Below are positions 18,543 to 29,579 of a stretch of 64,000 nucleotides of DNA, piece after piece (position 1 is the first letter of the stretch; every line of letters starts with the position of its first letter). The translations under genes and the position numbers were made by a program. Source of the stretch: Methylobacterium sp. 17Sr1-1 (GTDB lineage: Bacteria; Pseudomonadota; Alphaproteobacteria; Rhizobiales; Beijerinckiaceae); NCBI RefSeq assembly GCF_003173775.1, contig NZ_CP029552.1, positions 3,396,001-3,460,000 on the forward strand, given 5' to 3'. The notes under the pieces were generated by a model, which made no database searches, was not told the origin of the DNA, and worked only from the letters and a program-made list of their open reading frames with translations.

Positions 18543-19571
18543 ATGAGACACCGCGAGAGCACGCTCGTCCTGGTCGCCGGCGGCGCGGGGTTCCTGGGGT
18601 CTCACCTGTGCGACCGGCTCTTGGCGGAAGGGCACGAGGTCGTCTGCCTCGACCATTTCGGCACCGGGCGGCGGCGCAACCTGCGCCACCTCGAGCACGA
18701 GCCGCGCTTCGACCTCGTCACCCACGACGTGGTGCAGCCCCTGCCGGCCCGGCTCAGGCGCCAGCGCTTCGCCCGGATCTACAATCTCGCCTGCCCGGCC
18801 TCGCCGCCGCACTACCAGGCCGACCCGGAGCACACGCTGCTCACCAGCGTGCTCGGCACCCGTCACCTGCTGCTGGCCGCCGAGGAGAGCGGCGCGCGCC
18901 TGCTCCAGGCCTCGACCTCCGAGATCTACGGCGACCCGGAGATGCACCCGCAGGCCGAGGGCTACTGGGGCCACGTCAACCCGACGGGTCCCCGCGCCTG
19001 CTACGACGAGGGCAAGCGGGCGGCCGAGACGCTCTGCGCCGACTACGCCCGGGCCGGACGCGCGGCGGTGCGGGTGGCCCGCATCTTCAACACCTACGGG
19101 CCGCGGATGCGCGCCGATGACGGGCGCGTGGTCTCGAACGTGATCTGCCAGGCGCTGGCCGGCGACGACGTCACGGTCTACGGCGACGGCAGCCAGACCC
19201 GCTCCTTCTGCTACGTCGACGACCTGATCGACGGGCTCTACCGGCTGATGGAGCACCCGGCCGAGGCCCGGGACATCGGCGCGGTCAATCTCGGCAACCC
19301 GGTCGAGCTGACGGTGTCGGACCTGGTGCGCCGGGTGCTCGCCCTCACCGGGTCGCCCTCGACGGTCGTCAACCATCCCCTGCCCGTCGACGATCCGCGC
19401 CGGCGCCGGCCCGACATCGCCCGCGCCGGTGCACTGCTCGGCTGGGCCCCCCGGGTGCCGCTGGAGCAGGGCCTGCGCGCCACCGTGACGTGGTTCGCCG
19501 ACGAGGCCGAGGACGGCCCGCGGGCCGGCCGGCGGCTGGAGCTCGCCGCACCGGCGGCGGTGGTGGCCTGA
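18543..19571 (+). CDS. UDP-glucuronate decarboxylase (UDP-xylose synthase) family SDR
   Basis: A 342-residue extended SDR. NAD-binding GGAGFLGSHLCDRL is at residues 15-28, and the catalytic YDEGK (Tyr-x3-Lys) follows QASTSEIYGDPEMHPQ and GHVNPTGPRACYDEGKR, the signature of UDP-xylose synthases. VARIFNTYGPRM and QTRSFCYVDDLIDGL complete the family pattern. It would turn UDP-glucuronate into UDP-xylose, supplying a pentose donor for the glycan. Start 18543 lies after GGAGAGG. Length fits bacterial Uxs proteins. Confidence 0.9.
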   Translation: MRHRESTLVLVAGGAGFLGSHLCDRLLAEGHEVVCLDHFGTGRRRNLRHLEHEPRFDLVTHDVVQPLPARLRRQRFARIYNLACPASPPHYQADPEHTLLTSVLGTRHLLLAAEESGARLLQASTSEIYGDPEMHPQAEGYWGHVNPTGPRACYDEGKRAAETLCADYARAGRAAVRVARIFNTYGPRMRADDGRVVSNVICQALAGDDVTVYGDGSQTRSFCYVDDLIDGLYRLMEHPAEARDIGAVNLGNPVELTVSDLVRRVLALTGSPSTVVNHPLPVDDPRRRRPDIARAGALLGWAPRVPLEQGLRATVTWFADEAEDGPRAGRRLELAAPAAVVA

Positions 19572-19651
19572 CGCGGCGGCCCTCCCGCGTTGCGGGCCGG
19601 GCTGCGCCTGAGCTAAGCCCGCGTCCGACCTCGCGCGGGAGCCCTTTTGCC

Positions 19652-20416
19652 ATGCAGACCTTCGATTCGGACGGCGTCTCGATCGCCTATATCGACGTTC
19701 CGCCGAAGGAGGGCGCGGCCGAGCCGATCCTGCTGATCCACGGCTTCGCGTCGAACCACGCCGTCAACTGGGTCAACACCTCCTGGGTGCGCAGCCTGAC
19801 GACGGCCGGGCGGCGGGTGATCGCCCTCGACAATCGCGGCCACGGCCGCAGCGGCAAGCTCTACGACCCGGAGGCCTACGGCTCCGACCTGATGGCCGAG
19901 GATGCCCGCCGGCTCCTCGACCACCTCGATATCCCCCGCGCCGACGTGATGGGCTACTCGATGGGCGCGCGGATCACCGCCTTCCTGGCGCTCGCCCATC
20001 CCGGCCGCGTCCGCTCGGCGCTGCTGGGGGGTCTCGGCATCCACCTCGTCGAGGGGCGGGGCTTGCCGGCCGGCATCTCGGAGGCGATGGAGGCGCCCTC
20101 CCGCGACGCCATCGCCGAGCCGACGGCGCGGATGTTCCGGGTCTTCGCCGAGCAGACCGGCAGCGACCTGCGGGCGCTCGCCGCCTGCATGCGCGGCTCG
20201 CGCCAGACCCTGTCGCGGGCGGAAGTTGCGCAGATCGAGGTCCCGGTCCTGGTCGCCGTCGGCACCACCGACACCGTGGCGGGTTCAGGGCCGGCGCTCG
20301 CCGCCCTGATCCCGGAGGCCAAGGCCCTCGACATCCCCAACCGCGACCACAACCTCGCGGTCGGCGACAAGGTGCACAAGGCCGGGGTGCTGGAGTTCCT
20401 CGACGCCCGGCCCTGA
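19652..20416 (+). CDS. Alpha/beta hydrolase
   Basis: A 254-residue single-domain hydrolase. It has the oxyanion-side motif LLIHGFASNH, the nucleophile elbow GYSMG, an acidic residue in VAVGTTDTVAG, and the C-terminal His in NRDHNLAVGD. Sequence style matches general alpha/beta hydrolases near haloalkane dehalogenase or carboxylesterase groups. The start follows GGGAG. It stands alone after the polysaccharide locus and is not clearly part of it. Substrate unknown. Confidence 0.85.
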   Translation: MQTFDSDGVSIAYIDVPPKEGAAEPILLIHGFASNHAVNWVNTSWVRSLTTAGRRVIALDNRGHGRSGKLYDPEAYGSDLMAEDARRLLDHLDIPRADVMGYSMGARITAFLALAHPGRVRSALLGGLGIHLVEGRGLPAGISEAMEAPSRDAIAEPTARMFRVFAEQTGSDLRALAACMRGSRQTLSRAEVAQIEVPVLVAVGTTDTVAGSGPALAALIPEAKALDIPNRDHNLAVGDKVHKAGVLEFLDARP

Positions 20417-20528
20417 CGGCGCGGGCGCCGCCGCGGATAACCGTGACGCGGGTCCAGGAACTAACAATTGTTGGCGCCATCTGCGTTATGGCTGGCGACC
20501 GCGTCTGGTCGCGCTGCCTTGGTCGTCG

Positions 20529-21581
20529 ATGTCTGCATTCGATCCGGATCTCGCCTGCACCGACGTCCTGCGGCTGATCGAGGGCGCGCAGCTGAGCGGC
20601 AACTGGAGCTGGCGCTTCGCGCCCGAGCGTCAGTCCTGGTCGCCCGGCCTGTTCCGCCTGCTCGGGCTCGATCCGCTGGCGGTCCCGCCCGGCTACGACC
20701 TGCTCGCGAGCCTCGTCCACCCGGATGACCAGGGGGCGCTCGCGAGCGCAACCGAACTCCGGCAGGGCTTCGCGCTGCCCGATGTGCAGGTCCGGGTCGT
20801 GCGGCCCGACGGGACCGTGCGCCGCCTCGGCATCCGCACCGAGATCCGGCTGGCGCCGGACGGCCGGCCTCTCGGCGCCGTCGGCCTCGTCCTCGACGAG
20901 ACCGACCCGCACGCCCTGGCCGAGGCCCGGCGCGCGGCGCAACGCCAGCGCAGCGCGCTGTTCCTGCAGGCGGGCCTGATCCTGGTTTCGGTCAGCCCCG
21001 ACCTGCGCTTCGACTTCCTGCCCGAGGCGGCCGCCCGGATCGGGCGCTCCCTGGCGGACCTCAACGCCGACCCGTTCGCCGAGGTCGCCGCGGCGGAGCG
21101 GGACGAGTTCCGTGCCCGCGCCGAGCACCACCACGGCGAGGGCACCCTGTTCCAGGCACGGCCGCTCTTCCAGCTGCGGGACCCCGGCCCGCTGCGGTTC
21201 CGGGTCGTGTCGGCGCCGGTGCGCGACGAGGCCGGCCGGATCACCGGCTGGCACTGCCTGATGGCGCCGCTCGGCGCACCCTCGCCGCCGACGGCCGGCC
21301 CCTTCCGCCGCGGGCTCGAGCAGGCCTTGCGCGGGCGCCACCTGCGGGCCGCCCGCTTCCTGCTCGACTGGTCGCGGGAGGATCTGGCGCGGGCGAGCGG
21401 CCTGTCGCTGTCGACGGTGCGGCGCCTCGAGGACGAGGCGGAGCCGGACGGGATCCGCCCGCCCGTGACCCGCTCCCATCACGGCGCCGTCGCGGCTTTG
21501 CGCCGGGCCGGCATCCGCTTCACCGCCCTCGACGACGGCACCATCGCCCTCGTCAAGGGACGCGCCGTGGCGCAGGGGTGA
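20529..21581 (+). CDS. PAS domain protein with C-terminal helix-turn-helix
   Basis: A 350-residue soluble protein. Residues 15-125 form a PAS_3-type fold (WSPGLFRLLGLDP, then LVHPDD, then VRVVRPDGTVRRLG). A second degenerate PAS-like domain spans about 140-250. Residues 270-320 resemble an XRE-type DNA-binding helix-turn-helix (RAARFLLDWSREDLARASGL followed by STVRRLEDE). It probably senses a cytoplasmic signal and regulates transcription. Divergence from typical histidine kinases is clear: no kinase domain is present. It lies upstream of katG on the same strand, but the gap is 445 bases. Confidence 0.7.
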   Translation: MSAFDPDLACTDVLRLIEGAQLSGNWSWRFAPERQSWSPGLFRLLGLDPLAVPPGYDLLASLVHPDDQGALASATELRQGFALPDVQVRVVRPDGTVRRLGIRTEIRLAPDGRPLGAVGLVLDETDPHALAEARRAAQRQRSALFLQAGLILVSVSPDLRFDFLPEAAARIGRSLADLNADPFAEVAAAERDEFRARAEHHHGEGTLFQARPLFQLRDPGPLRFRVVSAPVRDEAGRITGWHCLMAPLGAPSPPTAGPFRRGLEQALRGRHLRAARFLLDWSREDLARASGLSLSTVRRLEDEAEPDGIRPPVTRSHHGAVAALRRAGIRFTALDDGTIALVKGRAVAQG

Positions 21582-22026
21582 GCTGCCCCGACCTTCGACC
21601 GGGCCGCCCCGAGGGGCCATGCTGCCCCTGAGGCGTGGGACACACGGGTGTCACGATCGGCCGGCCAAGCTGAGCGGTCCCGGGCCGTGGGGCCTGCGCG
21701 TTCCCAGGCCCGCGCCCGGACCCCCTCCGAGACGCCGTGACGCGGTGAACGCGAATTGAGTGGCCGCAGCGGAAGCGGCGCCTATCTGCGTCGGCGCACC
21801 GTATGATCGTGTCGAGTTCGGGATGAAGGATCGCTTGTCCAAGTCGGCGTCGTGGATCGATCTGTCCACTGCCGGACATTGCGGCCCGCATCAGATACCC
21901 AGCACGAGTATAGCGCACCTTTCCGGATCGACGAATGCTGCCTGAACGGCGCGTACTGCGCAGCCGGACGGCGCATGCTTGCCCATCACGATCGCGGCGC
22001 GCGATCGGCTCAGAAGGAGCGACGAC
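21582..22026. other. Intergenic region upstream of katG
   Basis: This 445-base stretch has no convincing gene. It includes a short palindrome GACACACGGGTGTC near 21648 that may mark the end of the PAS/HTH transcript. The katG promoter must be here, and AAGGAG at 22013-22018 is its ribosome-binding site. I could not identify an OxyR site by eye. Confidence 0.5.
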
Positions 22027-24327
<2,301 letters not shown>

Positions 24328-24354
24328 GGACGCCGCTTTTGGAATGAAGCGCTT

Positions 24355-24376
24355 CCCCTCTCCCACGGGAGAGGGG
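24355..24376 (+). terminator. GC-rich hairpin downstream of katG
   Basis: A near-perfect inverted repeat, CCCCTCTCCC and GGGAGAGGGG separated by two bases, starts 28 bases past the katG stop. It lacks a U tract, so intrinsic termination is uncertain. The arms match the inner part of repeat family A, so it may be a fragment of that family. Confidence 0.4.
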
Positions 24377-24431
24377 ATTGCGCGACCGGCATGGCCTAAG
24401 TCTATCCACGGCCGAGATCGAAACCCTCGAT

Positions 24432-24572
24432 GTCATCCCGGGGCTCGCCGAGAGGCGAGAACCCGGGATCCATCTCCGTCGACGCTTCAGAACGAAGCGG
24501 ATCGCGTCTCGACCTATCCTGTCTCGTCGGCGGTTATGGATCCCGGGTTCCGCTGCGCGGTCCCGGGATGAC
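24432..24572. repeat. Palindromic repeat family B, two inverted units
   Basis: Two about 40-base units face each other: GTCATCCCGGGGCTCGCC at the left and the inverted unit ending CCCGGGATGAC at the right. The right unit shares its CCGCGCAGCGGA core (in reverse) with copies at 28941-28964 and 31985-32020. This resembles bacterial REP/BIME-type elements. Confidence 0.7.
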
Positions 24573-24639
24573 GCGAGGATCAAGACATATTCTGAGTAAT
24601 GGTAACTGTATTTCGATGGTTTTTTCGGACGGCACGGCT

Positions 24640-24781
24640 TATCCTGTGTACGACCTCATCCTGAGGTGCCGGAGCGAAGCGGTGGCCTCGACGGAGGTCT
24701 CCAGAGATCACAGGGGCTTCTGGAGCCCTCCTTCGAGGCTCGCTGACGCTCACACCTCAGGATGAGGTCGTGGGTGGGATA
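24640..24781. repeat. Palindromic repeat family C, copy 1
   Basis: An about 140-base element with a perfect 19-base terminal inverted repeat: ACGACCTCATCCTGAGGTG at 24650-24668 and its complement at 24753-24771, extended imperfectly to TATCC ends. The interior also has inverted CTCGA/GGAG segments, so the whole can fold as a nested hairpin. A second copy is at 29003-29150. No coding capacity; it looks like a MITE or mobile REP-like element. The gap 24377-24857 otherwise shows no gene. Confidence 0.8.
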
Positions 24782-24857
24782 AGAAATCTTCTCGCGGTAC
24801 TGTCCTGGCGCGTCGAGCAGGCACCTCATCACCGCACGAGCGCGCCGCCTCGTGCCC

Positions 24858-25985
24858 TCACCCCGCCATCACCTTCGGGATGGCGCCTCGTAGGCGCGAA
24901 TACCCCCGGTTCGACAGCGGCCAGGCCCGCGCGTCCCAGTCCCGGCGGACGCGACGACATCCCGCCGGCAGGGCATCCGCCGACGGCCCGACGGGAGCCC
25001 ACGCCGTCACCACCGGCAGGTCGCCCGCCCAGCCCTCCCGCACGGGCCCGGCCGGGCAGCCGAAATGCGCCCCCGCGCGCGTGAGCGCGTCCGCCATCGC
25101 CGCCTCGTCCGCCGCGCGCACCGGCTCCGCCGCCTCCTCGACCGAGGCGACCAGGCCGCCCACACGCGTTACCCGGGCCCCGCCGAGGGGCAGGCTGTCC
25201 GGATGCAGGTCGTCGAGGTGGAGGAGCAGGGCGACGGGGCCTTCCGGCGCGGGATCCGCCGAGGCCAGCGGCACCTCCCGGGGCGGCGTCTCCTCCTCCA
25301 GGGACCCGGCCCCCTCGTTCAGGCCGGCGGGATCGTGGCGCCCGTCCGTGAACTCGCGGATGTTGTCGCGCCGCGCGAGGTAGGGCTTGCCCCGCGTGTG
25401 CAGGCCCGCGACCCAGCGCCAGGACAGGGTGTTGCTCGCGGGGTCGCCGTCGAGGAGGTGGCGCAGGAAGAACTCCGCCCCGAGCTCCCAGGGCAGGCCT
25501 AAGGTGAAGATCCAGATCGAGGCGAACCACATCCGGGCGTGGTTGTGCAGCCAGTTCTCCTCGACGAGCTGCACCGCCCACGCGTCGAAGCCGTCGATCC
25601 CGGTCCCGCCCGTGACCGCCCGCTCGTAGGTCCGGCGCAGCCCGGGCTCCGCGGCGAGGCGCTCATGCGCAGCGTGGCGCCCGGCCCGGTAGCGCGCCCA
25701 GGCCTCGGGATGGGTTTCGAGATGGCCCTTGAAGTAGGTGCGCCAGAAGACCTCCGTGACGAATTTCTCTGCGCCGCGCTCACCGAGAGCCCGGATCGCC
25801 GCGCGGGCGACCTCCTCCTCGGTCAGGAGCCGGCGACGCAGGTAGGGCGACAGCGCCGAGGTCGTCGGTGCGGCCCGGCCGCGATCGGTGTTGCGGGCGG
25901 CGGCGTAATCCGCGCCGGGGCCGGCCAGGAAGGCGGAGAGCGCGTCCAGGCCGGCGGCGCGGGTCAGGCTGGGAAAATGGGGCAT
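24858..25985 (-). CDS. Photolyase/cryptochrome-like FAD-binding domain protein
   Basis: A 375-residue protein matching the FAD-binding C-terminal domain of DNA photolyases: TSALSPYLRRRLLTEEEV, then ENWLHNHARMWFASIW, then SNTLSWRWVAGLHTRGKPY, the segment that holds FAD and the Trp chain. The usual N-terminal antenna-binding alpha/beta domain is absent: homology starts almost at residue 1. About 130 residues follow the FAD domain instead, with LLLHLDDLHPDSLPLG and VVTAWAPVGPSADALPAGC, which I do not recognise. Function may be DNA repair, light sensing or redox; unsure. Monocistronic. Confidence 0.75.
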   Translation of the reverse strand: MPHFPSLTRAAGLDALSAFLAGPGADYAAARNTDRGRAAPTTSALSPYLRRRLLTEEEVARAAIRALGERGAEKFVTEVFWRTYFKGHLETHPEAWARYRAGRHAAHERLAAEPGLRRTYERAVTGGTGIDGFDAWAVQLVEENWLHNHARMWFASIWIFTLGLPWELGAEFFLRHLLDGDPASNTLSWRWVAGLHTRGKPYLARRDNIREFTDGRHDPAGLNEGAGSLEEETPPREVPLASADPAPEGPVALLLHLDDLHPDSLPLGGARVTRVGGLVASVEEAAEPVRAADEAAMADALTRAGAHFGCPAGPVREGWAGDLPVVTAWAPVGPSADALPAGCRRVRRDWDARAWPLSNRGYSRLRGAIPKVMAG

Positions 25986-26065
25986 GACCCGGATCTAGGC
26001 CGGCCGCGCGCTCGGGCAGCGGCGGCGACCGGCTCATCCGGGGCCTGAGCCGATCGGCCGCGGCT

Positions 26066-27316
26066 TCACGGCTCTCCCGGCCGGGCCGAGGCCTCCAGGC
26101 GCCGGGCATTGCGGCCGAACAGGGCCTCCCGCAGCCGCAGGGCGTCGCCCCGGGCCAGGGTCTCGGCGAGGCGGCGGTGCAGTTCGGCGCAGCCGGGGGA
26201 GGGGGGGCGGGCGTGCGGCACGGCATCGGGCACGATCGGCGCCGGGCCGGCGAGCGCCCGGTCGAGGAGGGCGCGCATCCGCGCGACGCCGCCCCGGCGG
26301 CCCGGCAGCGCTTCCGCGACGGCGAGCAGGTCGCCGTCCCGGCCGATCGTGCGGCAGCTCTCCTCGCTCCCGCTCGCCGCCATGGCGTCGAGGACGAGGC
26401 GGCCGAGGGCGGCCAGGGTCGCGTCGTCGGCGCCCGCGAAGGCCGCCCGCAGGGCACCCGCCGCCTCGGTCCGGATCAGGTCGAGCCCGTCGCTCTCGCT
26501 GCGGCCCTGCCGATAGGAATCGCGGTAGCGGGCAGCGATGCCGTCGAGCACGCCCGGCCGTCGGCTCGCGAAGGCGGCGAGGAGGTCGACGGCGCGCAGC
26601 ACCGCCGCCCGGGCGCCGCCCGGCGAATCGTCGTCGTCGAGGGTCGAATCCGGCAGGTCGCCCGGCCCGACCACGCCGGTGACGACGCCGGCGGCGCGCA
26701 GGCGGGCCGGATCGGGGATCCAGACGTCCCGCGACGGGGTGGCGAGGGCCTGCTCGACGAAGGCGGGCTCCAGGCCCGCGGCGAGGTAGCGGCCGCGCTC
26801 GTCGCTCGAATCCACCGGGATCATCTGCCCGAACAGCCCGGGCTCGTAGGGGGCGTGGAAGCCGAGCCGGCTGTCGGCCACGATCAGCCGCTCGCGCCCG
26901 CGCACGAAGGCCAGCGTGCAGGCCGAGACGCAGTAATCCGGCACGTAGGTGGTGAGCCCCCGCTCGGCGGCGAGCGCGCCGACCGCCGCTCCCTCGTCGA
27001 CGAGGCCGCCGTCGCTGGTCAGGTGCAGCCGCGTCACGCCCGGATTCGCGTCGAGCAGGCGGCGCAGGCGCTCGGCGGTGCCGTCGTTGAGGTCGCCCCA
27101 CAGCCGCACGTCGCGGCCGCCCGGGCCGAGGGTGACGCGGGCCGGCGGCCCGTCGGGGCTCGTGTCGAGGACCGCCTCGAGGTTGCGCGACAAGCCCCCG
27201 AAGGCCGGGGTCAGGGCCCCCGCCATCCCGGCGAGCCCGAGGCACGCCATCACGACACCGGCGCCGGTCCAGGTTCTGCCCTTGGCCCAGCCCCGCCGCA
27301 CACCCGCTCCCCTCAT
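26066..27316 (-). CDS. ClpP/crotonase-fold periplasmic protein
   Basis: A 416-residue exported protein with an N-terminal hydrophobic signal or anchor (about residues 18-36). Residues 55-190 resemble ClpP-like serine proteases: LHLTSDGGLVDEGAAVG, then YCVSACTLAFVRG, which places a candidate nucleophile Ser before ACT, then SRLGFHAPYEPG with a candidate His. Such COG3904-type proteins are common in alphaproteobacteria with no assigned substrate. The C-terminal half is helical and unrecognised. Start 27316 follows GGGGGA; an upstream extension to 27421 is unlikely. Confidence 0.68.
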   Translation of the reverse strand: MRGAGVRRGWAKGRTWTGAGVVMACLGLAGMAGALTPAFGGLSRNLEAVLDTSPDGPPARVTLGPGGRDVRLWGDLNDGTAERLRRLLDANPGVTRLHLTSDGGLVDEGAAVGALAAERGLTTYVPDYCVSACTLAFVRGRERLIVADSRLGFHAPYEPGLFGQMIPVDSSDERGRYLAAGLEPAFVEQALATPSRDVWIPDPARLRAAGVVTGVVGPGDLPDSTLDDDDSPGGARAAVLRAVDLLAAFASRRPGVLDGIAARYRDSYRQGRSESDGLDLIRTEAAGALRAAFAGADDATLAALGRLVLDAMAASGSEESCRTIGRDGDLLAVAEALPGRRGGVARMRALLDRALAGPAPIVPDAVPHARPPSPGCAELHRRLAETLARGDALRLREALFGRNARRLEASARPGEP

Positions 27317-27559
27317 TCCGGTCCCCCATGCCTGGCCGGGCTTCGCCCTTTGTCCTTGACCCCACTCAGCCACATCGCCGGGGCGATGCGAAGACGTTGA
27401 GGTACGGCTCAGGGTCAGCAAGATCCGGGCCGAACTGGGGCCGGAGCATGGTTCGTTTCGCCAATGTGTCCGGTGGTGGAAACAGTTCTCACGCGGGCGG
27501 CGGCGCGGGAGAAACTTGCGCTCCGCCCCGTGCCACCGTGTCGCGGCGGCGGAATTGCC

Positions 27560-27931
27560 TCAATCTTTGAGCGGATCGTGGCCCCAGTTCATGAGGGAGT
27601 AGCGCCAGCGCGAGGTCTTCACGTCCTCCTTCGGCCCTCCTTGCGCGAGATGACGCTTCACGTAGGCCGCGACCTTGCGCATGTCGGCGTAGTCGTCGTC
27701 GGTGAGGTCCGCCTTCTTGGTGTGCTTGATCTCGACGATCCGGCGCCCCTGGTGGTGGCCGACCGATTCGCCGCCCTTCGCGCTCTCCTTCTTGGCGCCG
27801 TCGCTCCAGCCGACCGACCGGCTCTCCTCGGTGTCGAGCCACTTTTCCAGCTCGCCGGGCGCCATGTTCACCGCCTCGCGGAAGGCCGCGTAGGTCTCCT
27901 CGTGATCGTCGGATGCGGTCTGCTTGCTCAC
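27560..27931 (-). CDS. DUF3140 family protein
   Basis: A 123-residue hydrophilic protein with the full DUF3140 pattern: WLDTEESRSVGWSDG, ESVGHHQGRRIVEI, DDDYADMRKVAAYVKRHLAQ and the C-terminal RYSLMNWGHDPLK. No function is established for the family. Start is GTG at 27931, with AGGAGA seven bases upstream. It stands alone and is divergent from the hydratase gene. Cytoplasmic; no signal or membrane segment. Confidence 0.88.
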   Translation of the reverse strand: MSKQTASDDHEETYAAFREAVNMAPGELEKWLDTEESRSVGWSDGAKKESAKGGESVGHHQGRRIVEIKHTKKADLTDDDYADMRKVAAYVKRHLAQGGPKEDVKTSRWRYSLMNWGHDPLKD

Positions 27932-28069
27932 GGGTCGTCTCCTGATGATCGCACGTCGCGCATCAACGTCGCGCGGGGCCCGGCGTTCGCCGCCCTGCGG
28001 TGGATCGTCGGGAGACGGGGACGATGGCGGGCGCTAGGGTCGTGGGCACCCGCCGCACGGATCATCGCC

Positions 28070-28858
28070 ATGACCGACACCGACGAACTGCTCTACGCGG
28101 TCGATGCCGAGGGCATCGCCCGGATCACCCTCAACCGGCCGCAGGCGCGCAACGCCCTGACCTTCGCGATGTACGAGCGCCTGCACGGCCTGGCCGAGGC
28201 GATCGACGCCGATCCGGCGATCCGCGCGGTGGTGATCCAGGGGGCGGGCGGGCGCGCCTTCGCGGCCGGCACCGACATCGCGCAGTTCCGCGCCTTCTCG
28301 ACGCCCGAGGACGCGCTCGGCTACGAGCGCTTCATGGACCGGGTGCTAGGCGCGCTCGAACGCTGCGCCAAGCCGACCATCGCGGCGATCGCCGGGGCCT
28401 GCACCGGCGGCGGCGCGGCCATCGCCGCGGCCTGCGACCTGCGCATCGCCACGCGGGACGCCCGGTTCGGCTTCCCGATCGCCCGCACCCTCGGCAACTG
28501 CCTCTCGGTCGGCAACCTGCGCCGGCTCTCGGCGCTCGTCGGCGCGGCCCGGGTCAAGGAGATGATCTTCACCGCCCGCCTGGTCGAGGCGGAGGAGGCG
28601 CGGGCGATCGGCCTGGTGAGCGAGGTGGTGGAGGATGCGGGCGCCCTCGCCGAGCGGGCGACGGCGCTGGCCCGCCTGGTCGCCGGCCACGCGCCGCTGA
28701 CGCTCGCCGCCACGAAGGAGGGCCTGCGCCGGGTGCGCGACGAGGCGCCGTCCGAGTCCGGCGACGACCTGATCCTGCAATGCTACACGAGCGCGGATTT
28801 CCGCGAGGGGATGGAGGCCTTCCTGGGCAAGCGTCCGCCGCAATGGACCGGACGGTGA
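28070..28858 (+). CDS. Enoyl-CoA hydratase/isomerase family protein
   Basis: A 262-residue crotonase-fold enzyme. The oxyanion-hole regions are RAFAAGTDIAQF and AIAGACTGGGAAIAAACDLR. The canonical acidic pair is replaced around FPIARTLGNCLSVGNLRRL, so the reaction could be an isomerase or another crotonase chemistry, not simple hydration. C terminus EGMEAFLGKRPPQWTGR is typical. Start 28070 (ATG). Single gene; the partner pathway is not evident here. Confidence 0.85.
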   Translation: MTDTDELLYAVDAEGIARITLNRPQARNALTFAMYERLHGLAEAIDADPAIRAVVIQGAGGRAFAAGTDIAQFRAFSTPEDALGYERFMDRVLGALERCAKPTIAAIAGACTGGGAAIAAACDLRIATRDARFGFPIARTLGNCLSVGNLRRLSALVGAARVKEMIFTARLVEAEEARAIGLVSEVVEDAGALAERATALARLVAGHAPLTLAATKEGLRRVRDEAPSESGDDLILQCYTSADFREGMEAFLGKRPPQWTGR

Positions 28859-28940
28859 GGCGTGACTGCGGGGGCGAAGGCCCGGAGCTGGCTTTGATTT
28901 GTATGGGTTGATCGGCCGCGACGGCATCGACACTCACGGA

Positions 28941-28964
28941 GTCATCCCGAGGCCGCGCAGCGGA
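28941..28964. repeat. Family B repeat unit
   Basis: A single unit, GTCATCCCGAGG followed by CCGCGCAGCGGA, matches the right unit at 24548-24572 in reverse orientation. Confidence 0.6.
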
Positions 28965-29002
28965 TACCAGAATGAGTGCCTGTTCGATTGATCGATAGTC
29001 TC

Positions 29003-29150
29003 TATCCCACCTACGACCTCATCCTGAGGTGTCGGTCGATTTTGATCGACTGACCTCGAAGGAGGGCTCCAGAGATCGCAGAGGCGACCGGAGGCCTCCT
29101 TCGAGGCTCCTTACAGCCGCACCTCAGGATGAGGTTGTGTGTGGGAGGGA
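29003..29150. repeat. Palindromic repeat family C, copy 2
   Basis: Terminal inverted repeats at 29013-29031 and 29120-29138 match copy 1 with one mismatch on the right (GGTTGT for GGTCGT). The interior has CTCGAAGGAGGGCTCC paired with GGAGGCCTCCTTCGAG. Similarity to copy 1 continues to the right to about 29172 (TCTCGCGGTGCTGT). No gene is seen elsewhere in 28859-29423. Confidence 0.8.
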
Positions 29151-29423
29151 GGAGTGTCTCGCGGTGCTGTTCTCGAAAGTCAGACAAGCTCCGACATTCG
29201 GGGTATCACCTCTGTGGTCTGCAACCAACAGACGCTGGCACGCACCGGGTTTTCTAGGACACGACGGTCGCACCCGCCGCTCCACGCCGGCTGCGCACTC
29301 ATTGGCGTCTACAGACCACCCGACGTCATCATAGGATGAAGCCGACGGCGCATGGCGTCGTCGGCGCTGGCCGGCGCGTCGGGCGCCGGATTCGGAACGC
29401 GCCGTCGTGCGGCGCGTCGCGTG

Positions 29424-29579
29424 TCAGTGGAGCGGCTGGTCCTTGCGCTCGTTCTGGGCGAGCGAGGCTTCGTAGCTCTCGGCCTGCGCACGGGTCAGGC
29501 CGCTGACGAGCACGAGCGCGCCGCGATAGACCGTGTAGGTGCCGTCCTGGGTAGGCTTGACGCGAATGACCTGGGACAT
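29424..29579 (-). CDS. Small hypothetical protein, 51 residues
   Basis: A short reading frame encodes MSQVIRVKPTQDGTYTVYRG and continues LVLVSGLTRAQAESYEASLA, ending KDQPLH. It has an AAGGGAG ribosome-binding site nine bases before the ATG and codon use like its neighbours. It reads as a compact beta-hairpin plus helix. No family name is known to me. Free-standing, with repeat C copy 2 downstream of its stop. Confidence 0.65.
   Translation of the reverse strand: MSQVIRVKPTQDGTYTVYRGALVLVSGLTRAQAESYEASLAQNERKDQPLH

Noticed and set aside
24640..29150. CRISPR array from repeated palindromes
   Set aside because: Only two distant copies of a palindromic element, no regular spacers and no cas genes.
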